64,000 nucleotides of DNA from Streptomyces sp. BK208 (GTDB lineage: Bacteria; Actinomycetota; Actinomycetes; Streptomycetales; Streptomycetaceae), in NCBI RefSeq assembly GCF_004364245.1, contig NZ_SOAV01000015.1, positions 124,001 to 188,000 of the forward strand, given 5' to 3'. The translations under genes and the position numbers were made by a program. The notes under the pieces are model-generated. The model saw nothing but the letters and a program-made list of their open reading frames with translations. It was not told the origin of the DNA and made no database searches. Positions 51,307 through 59,669 of the stretch are shown one piece after another (position 1 is the first letter of the stretch; every line of letters begins with the position of its first letter).

Positions 51307-54090
51307 ATGGACACGCACGTCAGCGACTCGACGACCGCCGCCGGAGCCGTCGAGCACCCCGCGAGCCCGGTCACCGACCCCGCCGGCCACGCCGCCTGTG
51401 TCGTCACCCTGGGCGCGGGCGGCCCGGCCGGAGACCACCGCGGGGAACTCGGCGGCAAGGGCACCCGCCTCGCCGAGCTCTCCGCCGCCGGACTGCCCGT
51501 ACCGCCCGCGTTCTGCCTGACCACCGCCCTTTTCGACGCCTACCTGCGGGAGACCGGGATCGCCGCCGAGGCACCGGGCGCCGCACCCCGCACGATGCGC
51601 GAGCGCATCCTGGGCACCCGGATGCCCGCCCCGATCGCCGACGCCGTCCTCGACGCCTACGGCGGCATGGGCCGCCCCCGCGTGGCGGTGCGCTCCTCCG
51701 GACTGCGGGAGGACTCCGCCGCCCAGTCCTTCGCCGGCCAGCACGACACGGTCCTCGACGTCTGCGGCGACGAGGACGTACTCGACGCCGTCCTGCGGTG
51801 CTGGGCCTCGCTGTGGTCCGACCGCGCCACCGTCTACCGGGACACGGACGCCCCCGGCTCCCTCGCGGTGGTCGTCCAGGAGATGATCCACACCGACGTC
51901 AGCGGCGTGATGTTCACCGTCGACCCGGTCAACCCCCGCCCTCACCGCCTCGTCGTGGAGGCCTGCCAGGGTCTGGGCGAGGGACTGGTCTCCGGGCAGG
52001 TCTCCAGCGACTTCTTCGTCGTCGACGACGAGAAGCTGGACGTCGTCGAGGAACGGGTGCGCTACAAGGTCACCAAGTGCGCCCCGCTGGAGCCCGGCCG
52101 CATCGGCATGACGAAGGTCGACGCGGCGGCCCGCAACGTCCCCTGCCTCACCCACGACCAGCTGCGCGAACTCGGCGCCCTCGCCGTCCGCATCCGCGAC
52201 CTCTACGACAGCGAGCAGGACATCGAGTGGGGCCTGCGGGACGGCACATTCCACCTGTTCCAGACCCGGCCGATCACCACCCGCCCCGCCGCGCCCGCGG
52301 CCCCGTCCGGCGCGCTCAGCCCCTACGTCGCCCCGCAGCCGAAGCCGATCCTCGACGGCACCCTGTGGTCGCGCATGGACATCGGCGAGATCTTCGTCGG
52401 CCTGATGACCCCGCTCGGCCTCAGCTTCGCCCGCTACTACCAGCGCACCGTCCACACCGACTGCGCGGGCGCCCTGGGCGTGCGCGACACCGGCGAGGCC
52501 GACCTGCACATGGGCTTCTACCAGGGTCACGTCTACCTCAACATCTCCTACAGCTCCTACCTGCTGGCCCAGTGCCTGCCCACCCGCGACCAGCGCCACT
52601 TCACCAGCCGGTTCGTCAGCGAGGAAGTCGACCTCACCACCTACGAGAACCCGTTCGGCACCTTCCCCGGCGGCCTGGAGGACCTGCGGTCCACCCTCCA
52701 CTGGCTGCAGCACACCGCCCGCGAGATGACGCGGATGAAGTCCCGCTCGCAACAGATGGTCGACGCCCGGCTCTACGAGTTCGACCGGGCCCGGGGCCTG
52801 GACCTGACCCGGATGAGCAGGCGCGAGCTGCACGGCGAACTCCACCGCGACCTCGCCTGGTTCCACGACATGCACGTCGGCTACATGCCGTACTACATCA
52901 ACGCGTTCGCGTTCTACGGCCTGCTCACCGAGCTGTGCGCCCGCTGGCTCGGCAGCGACGGCGCGGGCCTCCAGAACCGCGTCAAGACCGACATGTCCAG
53001 CCTGCGCACCGTGGAGTCGGCCAAGGAGGTCTGGGCGGTCGCCCAGGCCGCCAAGAACGACCCCGCCGTGCTGAGGATCATCGAGGACGAGCCGCTCGAG
53101 GACATCGCCCGGCTGCTGCGCGCGGACCCCGCCGGGCAGCGCTTCTGGGACCGGCACATGGAGCCGTTCCTGCGCGCCAACGGCACCCGCGGCCACCAGG
53201 AGATGGAGATCACCCACCCCCGGTGGATCGACGACCCGTCGTACCTCTTCCAGATGATCCGGCGCTACGTCGCCGACGGCTTCTCCATCGACGACATCCT
53301 GCGGCGCAGCAGCGGCTGGTCCGACGACTCCCGCGCGGTGCTGGACCGGCTGGCGATGCCCAGGCGCCAGATCCTGGACACCGTCATCTCCCTCTACGCC
53401 CTGTGCAGCGAACTGCGGGAGACCACCCGGATGTCCATGATCACGTCCATCTGGCTGGTGCGGAACGTGGTCTACGAGGTCGGCCGCCGCCTGGTCGCCG
53501 ACGGCGTGCTGCACTCCCTGGACGAGGTCGCCCACCTGGACTTCGAGGACGTGCGCCGCTACCTCGCCGGCGACGAGGACGCCGTACGCGTCTTCGACCG
53601 GGCCCGCATCGACGCCGCTCGCCGGCTGCACGAGCACAACAAGCGGCTCCCTGAGCCTCCGTTGACCTTCGTCGGCGTGCACGACATCACCGCCTCGGTC
53701 CGTCCCGCCGCCGACGGCGCCCGTCTCGAAGGGCTGGCCGCCAGCCCCGGCCGCATCGTGGGCCGCGCCCGCATCGTCGAGGACCTGGTGTGGCAGGCCG
53801 ACGAGTTCGAGGCCGGCGAGATCCTGGTGACCCGGTACACCGACGCCTCCTGGACACCGCTGTTCGCCATCGCTGGCGGGGTCGTCACCGACATCGGGTC
53901 GATGCTCTCGCACAGCTCCATCGTGGCCCGCGAGTTCCACGTCCCGTCGGTGGTGAACACCAAGGACGCCACCCAGCGCATCCACACCGGTGACCTGATC
54001 GTGGTGGACGGCGACGCGGGAACGGTCGAGGTCGTCGAGAGCCCGGACACCGACGGCCCACCCGGCACACCGGAGACCGCCGGCGACTGA
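51307..54090 (+). CDS. redH: RedH, prodiginine-condensing enzyme (PEP synthase-like)
   Basis: A 927-residue enzyme. The N-terminal ATP-grasp domain resembles pyruvate-phosphate dikinase (GGKGTRLAELSAAGLPVP, VAVRSSGLREDSAAQSFAG, QEMIHTDVSGVMFTVDPVN). A long central domain (about 350-790) is specific to the family. The C-terminal swivelling domain has the phosphohistidine candidate His869 in SMLSHSSIVAREFHVP. RedH is known to condense MBC with 2-undecylpyrrole to undecylprodigiosin using ATP; PigC is its counterpart. The ATG has GAGGAGACATCC upstream. Confidence 0.94.
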   Translation: MDTHVSDSTTAAGAVEHPASPVTDPAGHAACVVTLGAGGPAGDHRGELGGKGTRLAELSAAGLPVPPAFCLTTALFDAYLRETGIAAEAPGAAPRTMRERILGTRMPAPIADAVLDAYGGMGRPRVAVRSSGLREDSAAQSFAGQHDTVLDVCGDEDVLDAVLRCWASLWSDRATVYRDTDAPGSLAVVVQEMIHTDVSGVMFTVDPVNPRPHRLVVEACQGLGEGLVSGQVSSDFFVVDDEKLDVVEERVRYKVTKCAPLEPGRIGMTKVDAAARNVPCLTHDQLRELGALAVRIRDLYDSEQDIEWGLRDGTFHLFQTRPITTRPAAPAAPSGALSPYVAPQPKPILDGTLWSRMDIGEIFVGLMTPLGLSFARYYQRTVHTDCAGALGVRDTGEADLHMGFYQGHVYLNISYSSYLLAQCLPTRDQRHFTSRFVSEEVDLTTYENPFGTFPGGLEDLRSTLHWLQHTAREMTRMKSRSQQMVDARLYEFDRARGLDLTRMSRRELHGELHRDLAWFHDMHVGYMPYYINAFAFYGLLTELCARWLGSDGAGLQNRVKTDMSSLRTVESAKEVWAVAQAAKNDPAVLRIIEDEPLEDIARLLRADPAGQRFWDRHMEPFLRANGTRGHQEMEITHPRWIDDPSYLFQMIRRYVADGFSIDDILRRSSGWSDDSRAVLDRLAMPRRQILDTVISLYALCSELRETTRMSMITSIWLVRNVVYEVGRRLVADGVLHSLDEVAHLDFEDVRRYLAGDEDAVRVFDRARIDAARRLHEHNKRLPEPPLTFVGVHDITASVRPAADGARLEGLAASPGRIVGRARIVEDLVWQADEFEAGEILVTRYTDASWTPLFAIAGGVVTDIGSMLSHSSIVAREFHVPSVVNTKDATQRIHTGDLIVVDGDAGTVEVVESPDTDGPPGTPETAGD

Positions 54091-54120
54091 GCACCAGCCG
54101 CACCCCGACGCAGAGCACGG

Positions 54121-54150
54121 CCGCCCCCTTCGCCCACGAGGGGGGGGCGG
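54121..54150 (+). other. Hairpin between redH and redG
   Basis: An 8-bp all-G+C stem (54121-54128 with 54143-54150) with a 14-nt loop and a run of eight G on the plus strand. It lies in the 87-bp gap between redH and redG and could reduce read-through into redG or protect the upstream message. Confidence 0.4.
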
Positions 54151-54177
54151 AATCCCACCCAGACGGGAGACGACCCG

Positions 54178-55380
54178 ATGATCCCCAACCAGTGGTACCC
54201 CCTCGTCGAGGCGCAGGAGGTACGCAACGACAAACCGCTCGGTGTGCGCCGCATGGGCCAGGACCTCGTGCTCTGGCGCGACATCGACGGCAACCTCGTG
54301 TGCCAGGGCGCCCGTTGCCCGCACAAGGGCGCCAACCTCGGCGACGGCCGCATGAAGGGCAACACGATCGAATGCCCGTACCACGGCTTCCGCTACGGAG
54401 CCGACGGCGCCTGCCGGGCGATACCCGCCATGGGCGCGGGCGCCCGCATCCCCGGCTCGCTGCGCGTGCCCACCCACCCGGTCCGGGAGCAGTTCGGCCT
54501 GGTGTGGATGTGGTGGGGCGACGAGCGCCCCGCGGCCGACCTGCCGCCGGTCGCGGCGCCGCCCGAGGTGACGGAAAACCGGAAGCTGTACGCCACCAAG
54601 CGCTGGACCCGCCCGGTGCACTACACCCGTTACATCGAGAGCCTGCTCGAGTTCTACCACGTGACCTACGTGCACCGGGACCACTGGTTCAACTACATCG
54701 ACTACCTGCTCCTGTACGGCACCCCGAGCAAGTTCGGCCTCGACGGCCGCGAGCGCTACCTCGCCGCCACCCGGATCACCAACCACCGGGTGGAGACGGA
54801 GGCGGAGGGGCAGACCATCCGCTACTCCTTCGACCACTGCCAGGAGGACGACCCGACCAACACCACCCACTACGTCATCACGTTCACCTTCCCGTGCATG
54901 GTGCACGTGCAGACCGAGCAGTTCGAGACCACCTCCTGGCTGGTCCCGATCGACGACCAGAACACGGAGCACATCCTGCGCTGGTACGAGTACGAACAGG
55001 TCAAGCCGGTCCTGCGGATCGAACCGCTGCGCCGGCTGCTGCCGTGGGCGTCCCTCTACATGGAGAAGTGGGTGCAGGACCCCCAGGACGTCCGCATCAT
55101 GGAGCATCAGGAACCCAAGATCAGCGCCGGCGGCGTGAACAAGTTCATCCCCGTCGACGAGATGAACGCCAAGTACCTGTCGATGCGCGCCAAGTTGCTC
55201 GCGGACGCCTCCGCTCCACCGCGACCGGCACCCGAACCGGCACCGGGCGGGGAACCGGCCCCGCAGCCGGCGCCCGCGCAGGACGGGACCGGCCGCGACG
55301 GCACCCCGGCCCGCCCCCCGGCCACCGGCGGCGGGCGGCGCCCGACGAAGGCCAGGGAGGACGCCACCGCGCGCCCGTAG
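54178..55380 (+). CDS. redG: RedG, Rieske oxygenase-like carbocyclisation enzyme
   Basis: A 400-residue Rieske non-haem iron protein. The [2Fe-2S] ligands are Cys47 and His49 (RCPHKG) and Cys66 and His69 (ECPYHGF). The iron-site region is ESLLEFYHVTYVHRDHW near residue 150. RedG is known to close the ring of undecylprodigiosin to streptorubin B; close relatives make other carbocycles, so the exact product cannot be told from sequence. The last 55 residues are Pro/Ala-rich and disordered. The ATG has GGGAGACGACCC upstream. Confidence 0.93.
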   Translation: MIPNQWYPLVEAQEVRNDKPLGVRRMGQDLVLWRDIDGNLVCQGARCPHKGANLGDGRMKGNTIECPYHGFRYGADGACRAIPAMGAGARIPGSLRVPTHPVREQFGLVWMWWGDERPAADLPPVAAPPEVTENRKLYATKRWTRPVHYTRYIESLLEFYHVTYVHRDHWFNYIDYLLLYGTPSKFGLDGRERYLAATRITNHRVETEAEGQTIRYSFDHCQEDDPTNTTHYVITFTFPCMVHVQTEQFETTSWLVPIDDQNTEHILRWYEYEQVKPVLRIEPLRRLLPWASLYMEKWVQDPQDVRIMEHQEPKISAGGVNKFIPVDEMNAKYLSMRAKLLADASAPPRPAPEPAPGGEPAPQPAPAQDGTGRDGTPARPPATGGGRRPTKAREDATARP

Positions 55381-55423
55381 ACCCGAAGACGGGGGACGGA
55401 CAAGTAGAGAGCGAGAGTGAGAG

Positions 55424-56104
55424 ATGTACGGCGGATACGACGCCTCCACCGGCCCCAAGGCCCTGGTGACCACCTTCAACACCGTCGCCGTGGCCGGCGC
55501 CGTGTGGTTCCTCTTCGGCGGTGCGGACACCGTGGCGGACTGGTTCGGCACCGACTTCGACCAGGCGGTGACGCTGCGCCGGGCCCTGCTCGCGGCGCTG
55601 TCGGTGCTCTACCTGCTGCGCTTCATCGCCACGAACTTCGTGATGCTGCAACGCAGGATGGAGTGGTCGGAGGCGTCCACCATCGGCGTCTGGGTGCTGG
55701 TGATCCACGGCACGATGGCGTACTTCGGCGGCACCGACGAGGCCGGCGTGAGCGTCTTCACCTGGCTGGGCGTCGCGCTGTACCTCTTCGGCTCCTACCT
55801 GAACACCGGGTCGGAGTACCAGCGCAAGCTCTGGAAGAAGCGCCCGGAGAACAAGGGCAAGCTCTACACCGAGGGCCTGTTCAAGTACTCGATGCACATC
55901 AACTACTTCGGTGACGCTGTGCTCTTCTCCGGGTTCGCGCTGGTGACCGGAACGCTGTGGGCGTTCGCCATCCCGCTGATCATGGTCTGCATGTTCGTCT
56001 TCATGAACATCCCCATGCTCGACAAGTACCTCGCCGAGCGCTACGGCGAGGCCTTCGACGCGTACGCGGCACGGACGGCGAAGTTCGTCCCCTACGTGTA
56101 CTGA
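55424..56104 (+). CDS. redF: RedF, integral membrane protein (DUF1295/ICMT-like)
   Basis: A 226-residue membrane protein with about five to six helices. The C-terminal part (LYTEGLFKYSMHINYFGD, then a long hydrophobic stretch, then ERYGEAFDAYAART) matches the steroid-reductase/isoprenylcysteine methyltransferase-like DUF1295 pattern. Its Serratia counterpart PigN assists the O-methylation that makes MBC, so a role beside RedI is likely. It is the last red gene, 43 bp after redG, and a hairpin follows. Confidence 0.88.
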   Translation: MYGGYDASTGPKALVTTFNTVAVAGAVWFLFGGADTVADWFGTDFDQAVTLRRALLAALSVLYLLRFIATNFVMLQRRMEWSEASTIGVWVLVIHGTMAYFGGTDEAGVSVFTWLGVALYLFGSYLNTGSEYQRKLWKKRPENKGKLYTEGLFKYSMHINYFGDAVLFSGFALVTGTLWAFAIPLIMVCMFVFMNIPMLDKYLAERYGEAFDAYAARTAKFVPYVY

Positions 56105-56156
56105 CACCACCCCTGCGTGTACCGGCACCACCCGCCCCGCCCCGCCCCGCACGGCT

Positions 56157-56193
56157 ACGGCGGCCCGGCCCTCCGGCGGGGCCGGACCGCCGT
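56157..56193 (+). terminator. Probable terminator at the right end of the red cluster
   Basis: An imperfect stem of about 15 bp (56157-56171 with 56178-56193, one mismatch) with a 6-nt loop, 53 bp after the redF stop and 63 bp before the acyltransferase gene. Just upstream is a run of CCCCG units (56131-56150). Confidence 0.6.
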
Positions 56194-56255
56194 CCCGGGC
56201 GCGACCCTGACCGGACTCGACCCGACCCGACCCACCCAGCCGAGACGAGGCACGC

Positions 56256-57143
56256 ATGACCGGAGACATCCCCTTCGGCGAGGCCGAGGCGTCCCTGACC
56301 GCCGAGGTGCTGCGCGAGGTCCTGGCGGGCGGCGCCGACGCGTTCGCCCGCCTGACCTCCGACGAGGGCGCCGTCGACGACTTCGGCTTCGACCCGGAGC
56401 TGACGGACGACTACCTGCTCCCCGCCCTGCGGATGCTGTACGAGAAGTACTTCCGCGTCGACGTGGAGGGCCTGGAGCACGTACCCGACGACGGGGGAGC
56501 GCTCCTGGTCGCCAACCACTCCGGCACCCTGCCGCTGGACGCCCTGATGCTCCAGGTGGCCCTGCGCGACCACCACAGCGCCCACCGCAGGCTGCGGCTG
56601 CTCGCCGCCGACCTGGCCTTCGACCTCCCCGTCGTCCGCGACCTCGCGCGCAAGGCGGGCCACGTCCGGGCGTGCCCCGAGAACGCCCTGCGGCTGCTCG
56701 ACTCCGGGGAACTGGTCGGCGTGATGCCCGAGGGGTACAAGGGACTCGGTAAGCCCTTCGAGGAGCGCTACCGCCTGCAGCGCTTCGGTCGGGGCGGCTT
56801 CGCCGCGGTGGCGCTGCGCTCGCGGCGCCCCATGGTGCCGTGCTCGATCGTCGGCGCCGAGGAGATCTATCCCATGATCGGCTCAGCTCCGACTCTGGCC
56901 CGGATGCTGAAGCTGCCGTACTTCCCGATCACCCCGACGTTCCCGCTGCTCGGCGTGCTGGGCCTGGTCCCGATGCCGACCAAGTGGACCATCCGCTTCG
57001 GCACCCCCGTCCACACGGACGCCTTCCCCGAGGACGCCGCGGAGGACCCCCTGGTGGTCGAGAAGCTCGCGGGCGAGGTGAAGGACACCATCCAGCACAC
57101 GCTCAACGAGATGCTGGAGGGCCGCGGCTCCCCGTTCGCCTGA
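56256..57143 (+). CDS. Lysophospholipid acyltransferase-like protein (PlsC family)
   Basis: A 295-residue acyltransferase. The HX4D motif is in VANHSGTLPLDAL and the second motif in VMPEGYKGLGKPF. These define the glycerolipid acyltransferase superfamily, which transfers acyl chains to phospholipid or other acceptors at the membrane. The ATG has ACGAGGCACGC upstream. It lies between the red terminator and the potassium-type permease. Whether it belongs to the red cluster is unclear; I would treat it as a flanking gene. Confidence 0.85.
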   Translation: MTGDIPFGEAEASLTAEVLREVLAGGADAFARLTSDEGAVDDFGFDPELTDDYLLPALRMLYEKYFRVDVEGLEHVPDDGGALLVANHSGTLPLDALMLQVALRDHHSAHRRLRLLAADLAFDLPVVRDLARKAGHVRACPENALRLLDSGELVGVMPEGYKGLGKPFEERYRLQRFGRGGFAAVALRSRRPMVPCSIVGAEEIYPMIGSAPTLARMLKLPYFPITPTFPLLGVLGLVPMPTKWTIRFGTPVHTDAFPEDAAEDPLVVEKLAGEVKDTIQHTLNEMLEGRGSPFA

Positions 57144-57189
57144 GCCGCGCGCCCCCGGGGCAGGCGTACCCCGGGGCCCTCGGGCGGGC

Positions 57190-57303
57190 TCAGCCCCCCG
57201 CCGACGACCCCCGCCGGCCGATGCTGCGGATACTCGCGAAGGCCAGGATGCCGAGACCGACGAGCGTGACGGCGCCGCCGATCAGCTCCGCGGACAGATG
57301 CAT
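57190..57303 (-). CDS. 37-residue single-pass membrane peptide
   Basis: A peptide starting MHLSAELIGGAVTLVGLG and ending RRGSSAGG: one membrane helix (about 5-26) and a basic tail, so the C-terminus should be inside. The ATG is preceded by GGGAG at 6-nt spacing. A longer reading from 57450 would add 49 residues containing four Ser-Pro-Cys-Glu repeats from the 21-bp tandem repeats. It lies next to a permease, and small single-helix partners such as KdpF are known for potassium transporters; that link is only a suggestion. Confidence 0.55.
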   Translation of the reverse strand: MHLSAELIGGAVTLVGLGILAFASIRSIGRRGSSAGG

Positions 57304-57312
57304 GGGATCTCC

Positions 57313-57396
57313 CTCACAGGGCGACGGGCGGTACTCACAGGGCGACCGGTGGCACTCACAAGGCGACGGAAGGTGCTCGCAGGGCGACGGACGGTG
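57313..57396. repeat. Four tandem 21-bp repeats upstream of the small membrane peptide
   Basis: Units at 57313-57333, 57334-57354, 57355-57375 and 57376-57396, each close to CTCACAGGGCGACGGNCGGTG. Since 21 is a multiple of three, the minus strand reads through as heptapeptides of the type Arg-Pro-Ser-Pro-Cys-Glu-x in frame with the small peptide. The first repeat ends 10 bp from the peptide's start codon. Confidence 0.85.
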
Positions 57397-57525
57397 TTGG
57401 TCATATAGCCATGCGAACGCCAGCGCCCGCCCCAGCCGCAGCCGCACCACCCCGCGAATTCACCCGTAGAGCAGACGACGGGCGGATCGGGGGGTGGCGG
57501 TTGGGCGCTCGCCCGTTCGAACGCC

Positions 57526-57539
57526 TACGATCCTCTGTT
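57526..57539 (+). promoter_or_regulatory. Possible -10 element for a leaderless permease transcript
   Basis: TACGAT at 57526-57531 lies 8 nt before the GTG start at 57540, so transcription could begin at or next to the start codon. TTGGGC at 57501-57506 could be the -35 element, with a long 19-bp spacer. No ribosome site is present before the GTG, which fits a leaderless message. Confidence 0.4.
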
Positions 57540-59618
57540 GTGTCCAAACTGACCGACGTGCCCAAGCGGATTCTCATCGGGCGCGCACTGCGCAGCGACC
57601 GGCTCGGCGAAACGCTCCTGCCGAAGCGCATCGCCCTGCCCGTCTTCGCGTCCGACCCGCTGTCCTCAGTGGCGTACGCGCCCGGCGAGGTGCTGCTCGT
57701 CCTGTCCATCGCGGGCGTGTCGGCGTATCACTTCAGCCCCTGGATCGCGGTCGCGGTCGTCGTCCTCATGTTCACGGTCGTCGCCTCCTACCGGCAGAAC
57801 GTGCACGCCTACCCGAGCGGTGGCGGCGACTACGAGGTGGCCACCACGAACCTCGGCCCGAAGGCCGGCCTGACCGTGGCCAGCGCCCTGCTGGTGGACT
57901 ACGTCCTGACGGTCGCCGTCTCCATCTCCTCCGGCATCGAGAACCTGGGCTCGGCGATCCCCTTCGTCGTCGAGCACAAGGTCCTGTGCGCCGTCGCCGT
58001 GATCCTGCTGCTCACCCTGATGAACCTGCGCGGGGTCAAGGAGTCGGGCAAGCTCTTCGCGATCCCGACGTACGTCTTCGTCGGCGGCGTCTTCATCATG
58101 ATCGTCTGGGGAGCGTTCCGCGGCCTGGTCCTGGGCGACACCATGCGCGCCCCCACCGCGGACTACGAGATCAAACCGGAGCACGGCGGGCTGGCCGGCT
58201 TCGCCCTGGTCTTCCTGCTCCTGCGCGCCTTCTCCTCCGGCTGCGCCGCCCTCACCGGCGTCGAGGCGATCTCCAACGGCGTCCCGGCCTTCCGCAAGCC
58301 CAAGTCGAAGAACGCGGGCAACACGCTCGCGATGATGGGCCTGCTCGCCGTCACCATGTTCTGCGGCATCATCGCGCTGGCCTCCGCCACCGACGTCCGC
58401 ATGTCCGAGAACCCGGCCACCGACCTCTTCCACAACGGCGTCGCCGTCGGCGCGGACTACGTCCAGCACCCGGTGATCTCCCAGGTCGCCGAGGCGGTCT
58501 TCGGCGAGGGCAGCTTCCTGTTCGTCGTCCTGGCCGCCGCCACCGCGCTGGTCCTCTTCCTGGCCGCCAACACCGCCTACAACGGCTTCCCGCTGCTCGG
58601 CTCGATCCTCGCCCAGGACCGCTACCTGCCGCGCCAGCTGCACACCCGCGGCGACCGCCTGGCCTTCTCCAACGGCATCGTGCTCCTGGCCGGCGCGGCC
58701 ATGCTCCTGGTCGTCGTCTACGGCGCCGACTCGACCCGGCTGATCCAGCTCTACATCGTCGGCGTCTTCGTGTCCTTCACGCTCAGCCAGATCGGCATGG
58801 TCCGGCACTGGAACCGCCTCCTGGCCACCGAGCGCGACCAGGCCGCCCGCCGCCGCATGGTCCGCTCCCGCGCGATCAACGCCTTCGGCGCCTTCTTCAC
58901 CGGACTCGTGCTGGTCGTGGTCCTGGCCACGAAGTTCACCCACGGCGCCTGGGTCGCCCTGCTCGGCATGTGCATCTTCTTCGCGACGATGACGGCGATC
59001 CGCAAGCACTACGACCGTGTCGCCGAGGAGATCGCGGCCCCCGAGGACCCCGAGGAGGCCCAGAACGACGACATGGTGCGCCCCTCCCGCGTCCACTCGG
59101 TCGTCCTGATCTCCAAGATCCACCGTCCCACGCTGCGCGCCCTCGCCTACGCCAAGCTCATGCGCTCCGACAGCCTGGAGGCGCTCAGCGTCAACGTCGA
59201 CCCGGCCGAGACCAAGGCCCTGCGCGAGGAGTGGGAGCGCCGCGGCATCGCCGTACCGCTCAAGGTCCTCGACTCGCCGTACCGCGAGATCACCCGGCCG
59301 GTCATCGAGTACGTCAAGAGCCTGCGCAAGGAGTCCCCGCGCGACGCGGTCTCGGTCATCATCCCCGAGTACGTGGTCGGCCACTGGTACGAGCACCTGC
59401 TGCACAACCAGAGCGCCCTGCGCCTCAAGGGCCGCCTGCTGTTCACGCCGGGCGTCATGGTCACCTCCGTCCCGTACCAGCTGGAGTCCTCCGAGGCCGC
59501 CCGGCGCCGGGCCCGCAAGCGCCAGGACTGGAACGCCCCCGGCGCGGTCCGGCGCGGCCCGGCCCACCACCATCACCACGACCGTTCGAAGGACAAGGAC
59601 TCCTCCTCGTCCACGTAG
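57540..59618 (+). CDS. APC-superfamily permease, KimA/KUP-like (probable potassium uptake)
   Basis: A 692-residue membrane protein. About 12 helices lie between residues 45 and 460 (for example ALPVFASDPLSSVAYAPGE, SYRQNVHAYPSGGGDYEVA, GVEAISNGVPAFRKPKS). A cytoplasmic C-terminal domain of about 190 residues follows, with a His-rich tail (HHHHHDR). This matches the YdaO/KimA-like branch, known for potassium import in Bacillus. In other actinobacteria a related gene adjoins the TrkA pair (Rv2690c, as I recall); here the red cluster lies between. The GTG at 57540 is chosen because a longer reading adds unrelated residues. Confidence 0.85.
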   Translation: MSKLTDVPKRILIGRALRSDRLGETLLPKRIALPVFASDPLSSVAYAPGEVLLVLSIAGVSAYHFSPWIAVAVVVLMFTVVASYRQNVHAYPSGGGDYEVATTNLGPKAGLTVASALLVDYVLTVAVSISSGIENLGSAIPFVVEHKVLCAVAVILLLTLMNLRGVKESGKLFAIPTYVFVGGVFIMIVWGAFRGLVLGDTMRAPTADYEIKPEHGGLAGFALVFLLLRAFSSGCAALTGVEAISNGVPAFRKPKSKNAGNTLAMMGLLAVTMFCGIIALASATDVRMSENPATDLFHNGVAVGADYVQHPVISQVAEAVFGEGSFLFVVLAAATALVLFLAANTAYNGFPLLGSILAQDRYLPRQLHTRGDRLAFSNGIVLLAGAAMLLVVVYGADSTRLIQLYIVGVFVSFTLSQIGMVRHWNRLLATERDQAARRRMVRSRAINAFGAFFTGLVLVVVLATKFTHGAWVALLGMCIFFATMTAIRKHYDRVAEEIAAPEDPEEAQNDDMVRPSRVHSVVLISKIHRPTLRALAYAKLMRSDSLEALSVNVDPAETKALREEWERRGIAVPLKVLDSPYREITRPVIEYVKSLRKESPRDAVSVIIPEYVVGHWYEHLLHNQSALRLKGRLLFTPGVMVTSVPYQLESSEAARRRARKRQDWNAPGAVRRGPAHHHHHDRSKDKDSSSST

Positions 59619-59669
59619 ACTGGACGGCTGTTGTCCTTTGTCGTCCCCGTTCTCTGGAGTCACCCCGCC

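Noticed and set aside
51133..55551. Open frame of 1472 codons on the minus strand across redH and redG
   Set aside because: Antisense shadow of redH, redG and part of redI; long antisense frames are common in high-GC codon usage. It shows no recognisable domain.
57313..57396. CRISPR-like array
   Set aside because: The units are contiguous 21-bp tandem repeats with no spacers and no cas genes nearby.
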